64,000 nucleotides of DNA, taken from Temnothorax longispinosus (lineage: Eukaryota; Arthropoda; Insecta; Hymenoptera; Formicidae). Within the stretch, counting starts at the first letter, position 1. Each line of letters opens with the position of its first letter. The DNA is taken from contig NC_092365.1 of assembly GCF_030848805.1 (NCBI RefSeq), positions 6,014,001-6,078,000 on the forward strand, written 5' to 3'. The notes below the pieces were generated by a model. The model saw only the letters and a program-made list of their open reading frames with translations, was not told the DNA's origin and ran no database searches. The translations under genes and the position numbers were made by a program. Shown here piece after piece: positions 51,740 through 61,063 of the stretch.

Positions 51740-52015
51740 AACATTGTGTACAATTCTTTGAGATTCGGTCATTTGGAACCGGTTTCCAAAAAGATCGGTA
51801 ACAAAAAATAGTACACTTTATAAGACTCCCCGGGAAATTCTACCCCTATTTCATATAATTCTTTGAGATTCAATCAATTAATTATTTCCCGAAAAATTGG
51901 AAAAATTAAAAAAACCGGTTTCCAGAAAATCAGTAACCAAAAACTGTACACATCATGGCGCTCCCCGTAAAATATATTTTACCCCTACTTCATATACAAT
52001 TCTTTAAGGGGGTAT
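51740..52015. repeat. Copy of the GATCGGTAAC / CTACCCCTATTTCAT module
   Basis: About two modules of the family described at 38569-40612. Following sequence 52016-52780 contains no gene I recognise except a hammerhead-like motif at 52605-52636. Confidence 0.6.
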
Positions 52016-52604
52016 GACACCTTTGAGCATGAACTCTTTTCACGATTTGTTTTAACATATAAGGAATAGAGCAATCGAAAATCGGCTTTAAGGGGTCTTT
52101 TTATTATACATTAAAGATGTAAAAAAATTTTTTTTGTATATAAAATTCGTTGTGAATTTTTATCCCCACCATTAACTCATGTATACACCGCTTTTATTAT
52201 GTTAACCTTCCAATTTCTACCAACGCTTCACTCACGACATGTCAGAGCGACAGATACATTTTTAACACTGCGACTTACTGGTCTGTAATGCTCCGTAAGT
52301 AAGAATTTGTGATTGTAATTTTAATACTGATACATTGCGTTTTTTAACATATTGCGACTCCGATTCACTTCCGTTTAGAAAGGACAATAATTGAATCTCT
52401 CCTTTCTACCTGGTCTTCCAACCTAGGAGTAAACGTCGAAGATGCGATCGATTCGGAGCATTTGTATATCTTGACAAGCTACCGAACATTCGTATGAATT
52501 TTATTTTATTGATTTGACTACGCTTTTCTACTGATTAACTCATTTTATCGCGATTGACTGTAATTTATCGTCTGAAATTTTCATGTATTATTTTCATTTT
52601 TACG

Positions 52605-52636
52605 CTGAAGATGACACAAAAAAAGTGTCGAAACGT
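52605..52636 (+). ncRNA. Hammerhead-like motif, possibly a Penelope-type element remnant
   Basis: CTGAAGA, then a GACAC/GTGTC stem, then GAAAC. This fits the catalytic core C-U-G-A-N-G-A ... G-A-A-A of hammerhead ribozymes, known in Penelope-like retroelements. Stems I and III were not established, so activity is doubtful. A related, weaker motif lies at 60481-60513. Confidence 0.25.
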
Positions 52637-53855
52637 CCAAATTTGTATTAACTAATATATTTTATTATTGACTTATTTTGATTGCGCATTAATTACCGCG
52701 CGTGGCTCTGATTGCCTCTCTCACTTCCCTTTATTTATTGATTTATTCAAGAGAGCCTATATTTCGTTTATTCAATTTTTAATTTATTTTTGCCATATTT
52801 AAACTTCCGGAAATTAGATGAAAACTCTGATACCGATTCAATTACTACTTCAACTACTGAAGAAGAAAATGAGTTGAAGAGAGACATTTGTTTAATACAA
52901 AATTCAGAACTTATTAAAAATTCTCTTCTATCAATAAAGGAAATTCTTTCAAAACAAAAATTAGGTTTAAGAATCATTACAGCTTATAGAGAACAAAAAC
53001 GCTTCACTGAAGCTCAGAGAAATAAACTTTGCGATATAATAGTTACATATATTGATGAAAAATTTTCAGAGTAAGTTTATGCAATTTATTTTATTTATTT
53101 AATATTGAATAGCATAGTGATTATCATAATACATACTGTCACAGGTTGCCAAATGATATAGCAAAACATGTTGCTGAAAAAATTTATGAGGCTTTTCCAA
53201 CTGAAGTTGTTAAAACTTATTATATTTCTCCAGTAAAAAAAAAAATTCGGCAGATAACAAATCTAAAGCATCTAAAGGCAAATTAGTATCAATGTGGAGA
53301 AATAAGAGGAATTGGAATAAAAGGTTTTCTGCCAAAATTCCAAAACCAGTAAAAAAGATTGAGAAGGATGTTTCAGATGGTAGCATTATATTTATTTAGT
53401 TGTATGTATAATATTTAAATTTGCCTGTTGCAAATTTTTTTATTTTTTATAGAAAATGTTGATGAGAAAATTTTGGAAAGTATGAAATAGTTGGCAGCTA
53501 ATGAGGCTCCTTGAACAGAGATTCTATTACATTGGTCTGCAACATATGATTTAAGGAAAAAAGATTTGCACAATAATCAAGATACAGATTTGTCTAATAT
53601 TTTTTCTAAATGGACACATTACAAACATCCACATAGTTATAACCTCATAAATCAAGATTTCAATATGTCTCTGTCAAATGTTGCTTTAAGCGAATCAAAT
53701 TTTAAACGCTTCTTCAATATAATTCTTCAAAATTTTTCAATTAATTCCAAAGACAACGATGGATATGAAATGCTCAATAAAATAAAAAAGGAGGATTTGA
53801 ATAATGGTATTTATTTTTTTATCATTATTTATACATTATTATACGAATATCAATA

Positions 53856-54891
53856 GGGGAGACCGGGGCTAAGCCGACAGCGGGGCGAACTTGACACTAG
53901 GCTTTTTGCCAATTTAAATCTATCGTAGAAACTTGCCTTTGCTACTGTAAATGCGTCTTTATGTGCCAGTATTATCAACGGAATTTGGTAACATTCTGAG
54001 TTATAGTGTAATTTTTAACGCGACATAAGTGTTTTTGATAGTGAAAAGTAATTTTTCTAATCTCTCGAAAATGTCTACTCTTTCATCGAGCTTTACTCTT
54101 GCGAATCTACCGCTAAGTGATTTTGATGGGAAATTCGATACTTTATACGAATCCGATAATAATTTTTGCATATTTTCAAAATTTATATATTTTTGGAGTA
54201 ACAAAAGTAAAAAACGACGTTCGGGGCTAAGTCGACACGACGCCACCGGGGCAAAGACGACACTAACCTAAAGTGACATTATCGCAAAAAAGGTCACTGT
54301 TTCGTCCGATTCCGATGACGATTTAAGGAACATCTGTTGCGTGTGTTCGGAAAACATTTCATTAGCTTCTAATAACAAACAATGCATCTTATGCAACCGT
54401 ATGGCTCATGACGAATGTGTGCGCACATCTGATCGCGAGTTTACGTGTATAAATTGTTTTTCAGACAGTTCAGAAAAAGATAATTAAAAGTTTAATCTTT
54501 TTTTTCTCATTATTTTAAATAATTGCTTACTTTATTCCGACTTTTTGTTTCTAATACACAATGTCTTTTCATTTGATAAACAATGTATTTTTATTTTTAA
54601 ACAATAAAAAAATAAGTTCCAGATCAAATTGTGTCGATCAAACAAAGTGTTGAGTTTGCCCCGGCGGGGTGTCGAGTTCGCCCCGTCATTTTTCAATTCA
54701 AAAATTTGTCTTTGCGTCACTTTTCCTTTCCTGGCAGCAAAACAAAGCGACGTACAGCAAAACTTCCTCAATCAATTTTGTACCTGAAGAAACACTCTTT
54801 AAATATATATCATTGAATTTGCCTAAAAATTTTAATTAAATATTAAAAATTGCCTTTGAAAAAATAGTGTCGGCTTAGCCCCGGTCTCCCC
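53856..54891 (+). mobile_element. TA-flanked Tc1/mariner-type element with PHD-like remnant (copy 2)
   Basis: Flanked by TA (53854-53855, 54892-54893); ends GGGGAGACCGGGGCTAAG and complement. It is 1036 bp, homologous to 45458-46378 in inverse orientation but retaining more of the coding end. Multiple GGGGC(A/G)AA(C/G)TCGACAC motifs occur in the subterminal regions. Confidence 0.8.
54265..54487 (+). pseudogene. C-terminal PHD-like zinc finger of a transposase
   Basis: The frame reads an acidic run (SSDSDDDLRN), then CCVCSE, QCILCNRMAHDECVRTSD, FTCINCF and stops after SEKDN. Cys/His spacing (C-x2-C, C-x2-C, H-x3-C, C-x2-C) is that of a PHD-type finger. Such fingers occur at the end of some pogo/jerky-type DDE transposases. 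The upstream catalytic part is deleted. It is nonautonomous here. Confidence 0.6.
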
Positions 54892-55869
54892 TATTCATAT
54901 TTTAGAAGAATAGATCTATTATATGTTTCAGAACAAAAAATATTAACAATGTTTAAACTGTTACCTCATCTAATACCCTCGAAAGCAATGAAAAAAATTG
55001 ATGGAGTATGCAAAAAGGCTTTTATTTATGCTGCCGAGAAATGTATGTACATATTTAAGAAAAAATTGAACTTTTATGGTCTATTCTCTATTTAAATTAT
55101 ACTTGGCTGTGGATTTTTTTATTTAATCATATTAGTAACTTTGAAGCAAGCCAAATTTTGCACATTTTAATTATTTTTATTTCTTTCGACGTTAAATACC
55201 GAAAGCGGTCGATGGACGTTATATAGAGAGAGATAGAAAGAAAGATTAGAAGCATGCATAAAGAGAAAAAAACGAAATGAAAAGAGATAGCAAATGCTTA
55301 TTACAGCGTTTCATTAAAATGCACAAAATAAGGCTTATTATAAAATTTGATGAATCAATTACATTATTGTTTCAACTATTTCTTGTTTTTTTTTTTTTTA
55401 GATTGCTGGAGATGTTATTTTAATAAGGCATGAAGCAAAGCAGCAAGCCCAAATGTTAAAAGTTACACTTCAACCATATATCATTAATGTCGATGGAGAG
55501 GATCTGCATGAAATATGTTTGTGTCGATGACATATTATATAAAACAAATACTGCTTTAGAAGCTATTGATGTCTGCTTCAAAGGATTTCAAGTTTTTCAT
55601 GTAAAATATCCATCAGCTTGCAAGCATTTATGGTTGCTAATTCAAAAAGGTATTTACATGTTCGATACTATATATCATGATCGTGTCACCTGATGCTCAA
55701 AGTAACGCCTTGTAGCGCCGGTCAAGGCATAAAGGCGCTTTGTTATTAAATGGCATATTTTGTAAGAAAAGCTTTGGCTTATTATTTATTACTTGTTTAT
55801 CACATTTTTTTAAGGCTTTAATTACAATTTTTTAATTATTTTTAATTATTATTTTTTAATTTAAAGATT

Positions 55870-58800
55870 GTTGGAATTACATAGTAGGTTTCGATTTTAT
55901 AGGACTATGTGAAACATGGTTAGAGGAAAAGGGATGGGATAGAATTAAGGGTAGATTGCCAGAAACGCACATTTGGAAAAACATTAACGCTGTAAAGGAA
56001 AAAAGGAAGGGTAGGGCGAAGGGAGGATTACTAATAGGTATTAGAAAAGGCTGGATGGCGGAAGTGGAGAATTATGAATGTACAATGATTACAGAAAGAA
56101 TTGCGCGAACGAGAATAGTAAAAGAGGAAAAAGGGCTAAATATTTTTACAGTATACAATGTAGGAGCAAAGAAAGACGTTGAAGAAATAATGGCAAAAAT
56201 AACGGAGCAATGCGAAGGATGCGAAGGAGAGGATATTATTATAGGAGGTGATTTTAATATTAGAATAGGAAACTTAGGAGGTGGTAGGGAGGAGGAGTAT
56301 GACTTTGAAAAGGAGAGTAAAGATAAAGTTATAGGAAATGGCGGCGGAAGTTTTGTGGATATGATAAATGAAAAAGGATGGTATTTTTTGAACGGATGTA
56401 CAGAGGGGGATTGGGAGGGGGAATATACGTATGTGGGTGCGAGAGGGTGCTCGGTAATTGATTATGCAATTGTAAACGATAGTGCGCAAGAGCGAGTGTT
56501 GGAATTTAGAATAGGGGACAGGGTGGACTCGGATCATTTGCCTCTGATTTTGTTACTGGAGGAAAAGGAGAATACGAGACAAATGGAGGGGTGTACTGAA
56601 GAGGAAGAAGAGGAACGGAATATGTCAAAGAAGATCATAGTTTGGAACGAAGAGGCAAGGCAATTATACAGGGAGAGGACGGAGGTATGGAATGAAACGG
56701 AGGACCAGGAAATGGAGTCGGTGGATAGGAAATGGGAGAAATTAAAAAACGGAATCCTTGGAGCCTTAGTGTATAAGGATATTAAGGTAAAGAAGAGAAG
56801 GAAAATAGGGCACGAAGATTGGCGGGATAGGAGTTGTACCAGAAAGAAGAGGGAGGTGAAAAGAAAGTACAGAAGGTGGAGATGTGGAAAGGGAAGTAAG
56901 GAAGACTATTTGGAAGAAAAGAAATGCCTGAAGGGGTGGTTAGAGAGCAAAAGGATGGAGAAGAGAATGAGGGAAGAAGAGGAATTAAGAAAACTGAAGG
57001 ACGAAAAGAAAATTTGAAACTATATAAATAGTCGAAGAAAGAAAAAAGAATGGAAAGAGAATAATATTCCAAAAGAGAACTGGAGAAGTTATTTCATGGA
57101 GCTGTTAGGTGGGACCGAGATGGTAGGAAGGGAAGAGGCGTTGGAGATGCGTGCCATGGGAACAGAAGAAAAAAATAAAGAGCAGGTTCAAGATACAGAT
57201 AGAGAGCTGCAAGAAGAGGAAATAGTGAGGGCAGTCAGGAACATGAAGCTAGGCAAAGCTGCAGGTGTCGATGGAATTCCCAATGAAAGCATGGCTGTAT
57301 GGTGGCGCAGCGGTAAGAGGAGGTCTAATTAATCTGCTGAAGCTCATTTGGAAGGAAAGCATAATTCCGACCGAATGGCGAACAAGCATAGTTGTCCCCC
57401 TATATAAAAGAGGGGATAAAGAGCGAACAGAGAACTACAGAGGGATCTCGCTGCTGTGCACTGCATACAAGGTATATCCGAAATTCTAAGGAACAGATTG
57501 GAGGAAATAATGGAGAGGAAAGGGATGATACCTGACAGCCAAGCCGGCTTTAGGAAAGGGAGGTCCACGATGGATAATATATTTATCTTGAACCATATAG
57601 TGCAAAGGGAGAAGGAGAAAAATGCGGCAACTGGGAAAGACAAGATTTTCGCAATGTTTGTGGATCTAAGGGCAACATTCGACAACGTTGACAGAGAAAT
57701 TTTATGGAAGATAATGGAAGAGAAAGGGATGGATCGCAGTTTAATAAACAGGATAAAAGAAATCTACAAAGAGACGGAGGTGACAATAAGGACGAGGGAT
57801 GGATTCACAAAGTGCTTCAAGACAAAGAAAGGTGTAAGGCAGGGCTGTGTGATGAGTCCCGCCCTGTTCAATTTATACAACGCGGACATCGATAAAGTTT
57901 TAGAAAAGCGTGGTATAGGAGGAGTGGAGCTTGGAGGAGTGAGAGTATGGTCATTAGCATACGCGGATGATATGGTTTTGGTAGCGAAAAATAGAGAGAC
58001 TTTACTAGATATGATGAGCATGTTAAAAAGATTCTTAAAAGATAGGAAGCTAGAATTAAATACAGAAAAAACTAAAGTGCTAGTATTTAATAATAAAGGT
58101 AAAAAAGGCAGAATGACATGGAAATAAGACGAAAAAATAATAGAGGAAGTAGATAGGTTTAAATACCTGGGTTTCACGTTTAATAAGAAAGGTAATTATG
58201 TCGATCATATAAAAGAGCTGAAAAGAAAAGGAAGGATCGCTGCAAATAAGGTCTGGGGCTTAGGAGAAAGATCATGTAAAGATGATTTTAGTAGGAGATG
58301 GACGCTTTTTAAATACCTAGTGAAAAGTGTGATGGAATACGGAGCAGAGATATGGGAGTGGAGTGAAAAAAAGGAGTTGGAAAAAGTCATGTTGGATTAT
58401 GTAAGATGGATATTTAGACTAGATTTTTGCACACCGAGGTATGTAATACTAAGGAAACTAGGATTAGAGAAACTTAAAATCTGTTGGGGTATAAGAGCCA
58501 TGAGGTTCAAGAAAAGAAGCAGCGGGAAAAAAGGTGGAAGTTTAGTAAAGGCATGTTGGGATGAAAAGGACACAAGGGATAAAAAGAAAAAGGATTTATA
58601 TAATTTGGAAAGGGAAAGGTTTTATAATAGCAATGGTTGGAGCTCTGAAGCAATAAAAGAATTAAATAATGAAGGTAAAAATACTGAAGGCTTAGTAAGA
58701 ATAAGGGAACAGGATATTCAAGGGCAAATAATAAACAGTAAAATAGTAGAGGCAAGGTATAATACAAGGTACAAAGATATAGAGGTGACAAACAAAACGC

Positions 58801-58990
58801 CGAGTTATTTATTAAAAGCGAACTTGGATAAAGTGAAAACAGGAGACGAGATTAGAGCGATGGTAAAATTAAAGTGCGGTAATTTTGAGGACGCAAATAA
58901 ATACTGGCTTGACGAAGAAGATACGAAGTGTAGATTCTGTAAGTCAGGTAGGGACAATTTAGAGCATTATATAAGCGAGTGCAAAATATA
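55870..58990 (+). mobile_element. Non-LTR retrotransposon (LINE) ORF2, 5'-truncated and broken
   Basis: Encodes an EEP endonuclease (GLCETWLEE near the start, GGDFN at 56244-56258, SDHLP at 56529-56543), a reverse transcriptase (AGVDGIPNE, YRGISLLCTAYK, QAGFRKGRST, VRQGCVMSPALFNLY, YADD at 57960-57971) and a C-terminal Cys/His knuckle (CRFCKSGRDNLEHYISEC). It would copy its RNA by target-primed reverse transcription. Lesions: TGA at 57015, one extra base near 57285, one missing base near 57482, and TAA at 58125. ORF1 and the 5' end are absent, and no poly-A tail is visible before the solo LTR at 59017. Clade not assigned; Jockey/I/R1-type by domain order. Confidence 0.85.
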
Positions 58991-59016
58991 GTATATAAAA
59001 AATATTAGGCTACTAT

Positions 59017-59827
59017 TGTAACGTTCGCGTTTTCTCGCTCGGAATTCGCTCGCCAGGCCACGGTGAGAAAACGTGGAGACACTGGTTGGTTTTACTAAAT
59101 AGTCTTTATTCTTACTAACTATGTGATACAGAAATGATGGAGAGCGTACGTGTAGGTGTGTGTGTGTGTGTGTGTGTATTGCTCCGCTGAGCCGCAGTGT
59201 ACGTGTTAGGGTCGATGCGGGGCAGTCCCGCGGACGGGTAGACGAGTTCACAACTAGCCGAGACGGATTCGCGGACAAACACGGAGGCCCGGTGGCCTTA
59301 CGGATTCGCGGGCGGAGGTGCGGCTTATATCTATCAGGTAGGACGGTCAGGAGCTCAGTTGGGGGCGCCCGACTGAGCGGCCCGTACACCGGGGGCACCC
59401 GGCTTGAAGACGGGGGCACCCGTCTTCCGTACGGCGGAAAGGGTCGGGGGCGCCCGACCCAGAGGCAGGAGAGGGCAGGTAATGCCAACCGGGGGCACCC
59501 AGCTGGGGAGGCCCGTACCCTGGGGGCACCCAGGTGAGAACGGGGGCACCCGTTCCCTGTACGGAGGACGAGGTTGGGGGCACCCAACCTAGAGAAGCGG
59601 TCTCGGAGAGTGGTCGTGTCGGAAGCAGGAGTCGGACAGGACTGGTGACTCGAGTCGGCTCGAGTCCCCTATTTATACCCCGAGTGAGGGCGGTGGGGGC
59701 TGCCCCACCGCTCGGTCTGTCCCACCGCTCGGGCTATCCCACCACTCGGGCGCAGGAGTGCACGTTGAATAGGCGCTAGGTGGCCGTCAGGGCCGTAGCG
59801 CTAGTGACGAATACGCGTATCGTCACA
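59017..59827. mobile_element. Solo LTR, 811 bp, with 4-bp target duplication
   Basis: Starts TGTAACG, ends CGTCACA (imperfect inverted ends, TG...CA), and is flanked by CTAT on both sides (59013-59016 and 59828-59831). No PBS, gag or pol follows, so it is a solo LTR left by recombination. It contains a (TG)n run at 59157-59177 and a GC-rich hairpin array at 59352-59588. It is much more GC-rich than its surroundings. Confidence 0.85.
59352..59588. repeat. Array of eight GGGGGC(A/G)CCC units with complementary flanks
   Basis: The core GGGGGCACCC or GGGGGCGCCC occurs eight times in about 235 bp. In six units the flanking bases pair across the core, with a different sequence each time: CTCAGT/ACTGAG (one offset wobble pair), GAAGAC/GTCTTC, GGGTC/GACCC, CCT/AGG, GAAC/GTTC and AGGTT/AACCT. 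Two units have poor pairing. This is what conserved hairpins with varied stems look like. Confidence 0.8.
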
Positions 59828-59997
59828 CTATAAAATCTAAGCTCAGATCGTAAATGGTTTATTTAATATTAATTAATAATATTTTTGATAAAACGGCCGC
59901 TTAGAACCTAGAATGGAAATATTGGTTTAGTTCTAGTTCAGACGATAGCCACATATACTTCTTCTGAATAAGAAAATTTTAGCTTTTTGCGTTTCAG

Positions 59998-60084
59998 ATA
60001 CCTAGAACAGCTAGAATTATTTACACCGTCTGTCATTTATGGTGACCCGGATATAACAGAAAAGAAGAGCATTTTTGTTACTTA
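59998..60084 (+). other. Candidate terminal coding exon
   Basis: A strong pyrimidine-rich acceptor (TTTTTGCGTTTCAG) is followed by a frame YLEQLELFTPSVIYGDPDIT that ends in TAA at 60082-60084. It may be the last exon of the decayed gene at 52790-55649, separated by the LINE and solo LTR. It is a guess from position and phase only. The rest of 59832-60713 shows nothing I recognise except the weak hammerhead-like motif. Confidence 0.25.
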
Positions 60085-60713
60085 AAAAATAAAAATAAAT
60101 TTTTAAAATAAGGTGAAGAGAACATGCAAAGTTTAACGTTATTCACTTTCTTCGTTTCCCTATAAAAAGTGCCTGAAAAATATATATTTTAAAGATCTTT
60201 TAAATCAGAATACCTCCGTTAATAATTCTTTACATTCTTTTCCTGACGGAAGAGATTTTACCACTTCTCAATATAAATATAAATTTATCTCTCTTGTTAT
60301 GGTTTTATTCGATTATTCCGGCGTTTTAATTAGATTATTGTTTACTTTGTTTATATTATTAGGTGATTGTTTAATGTTTTAGTTTAGACTTTAGACTAAT
60401 GTTTAATGTTTTAGTATGTAAACTTGAACATTAATTATCATGTTTTTTTATATTTATCTTCTTCTATCGTAGTAATCCGTTCCGAAGAAGACTAATAAGT
60501 ACAGTCGAAACGTTAACCATGTGTATTGTTTATTTAAGAAATTGTTTTTATTTTAATCCAATATCTCTCTGTTGTTGCTCGTGGCCGCTTATAAACATTA
60601 ATAGCTAATATAAATTTAATAAGAGTAAAAAGAACATTATAAACTACTTTTTTTCTCGATATAGTTAATATGTAATTATTGTTATGCATTTAAATATTAA
60701 ATTTAAATACTAT

Positions 60714-61013
60714 TGTTGCGTGCATGCCGCCCAGTATACCTTTCCGACACCGAGCTGAAGCGTGCAACGGAAAGTCGAATGTAGCCTGTCCTTAGTAACG
60801 AGCCAGTTATTGATTTTATTGATTTAATGTAACAGCTGACGGATTTGTTCTCGAGCTGCTGGACCGTGCGGACGTGGTCCACGCTCTCCTGTATCGCGAC
60901 GTTATAATAAACATCGAGATTATTCTTGTTATAACTGCAGTGTTTCTGTTATTTCCGTGAGCGTTGGGAGTGTGAGCGTGTGTGAGTGAACGAACGACTC
61001 GGCGAGCGCAACA
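60714..61013 (+). mobile_element. 5' LTR of a Gypsy-type retrotransposon
   Basis: Starts TGTTGCG and ends CGCAACA, a perfect 7-bp terminal inverted repeat, 300 bp long. It is followed at once by a primer-binding site and gag. The 3' LTR lies beyond the window, so the target duplication cannot be checked. Confidence 0.85.
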
Positions 61014-61016
61014 TTT

Positions 61017-61034
61017 TGGGGGCTCGTCCGGGAT
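61017..61034 (+). promoter_or_regulatory. Primer-binding site, tRNA-Pro type
   Basis: TGGGGGCTCGTCCGGGAT, 3 bases after the LTR, is the complement expected for the 3' end of tRNA-Pro. It primes minus-strand DNA synthesis. Confidence 0.8.
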
Positions 61035-61063
61035 CGAAAGGACGAGCTGCGCTTCTAAGACGA

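Larger units (their letters stand above)
52790..55649 (+). pseudogene. Decayed multi-exon gene, family not recognised
   Basis: Exons inferred: up to 53070 (TTSTTEEENELKRDICLI, RFTEAQRNKLCDIIVTYIDE), 53145-53379 (LPNDIAKHVAEKIYEAFPTE), 53453-53806 (WTHYKHPHSYNLINQDFNMS), 54932-55042 (FKLLPHLIPSKAMKKIDG) and 55402-55649 (LQPYIINVDGEDL; ALEAIDVCFKGFQVFHVKYP). GT-AG sites are good. Lesions: in-frame TAG and TGA near 53488-53515, a poly-A frameshift near 53240, and a frameshift near 55510. The last exon's sequence resembles an insect family of unknown function expanded in ants, from memory of similar predicted proteins. A TE (53856-54891) sits in the third intron and a LINE begins downstream at 55870. 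Confidence 0.5.

Noticed and set aside
58967..59587. 206-residue minus-strand frame across the solo LTR
   Set aside because: Low-complexity Pro/Gly/Arg frame caused by GC-rich repeats; it has no domain and crosses the LINE-LTR junction.
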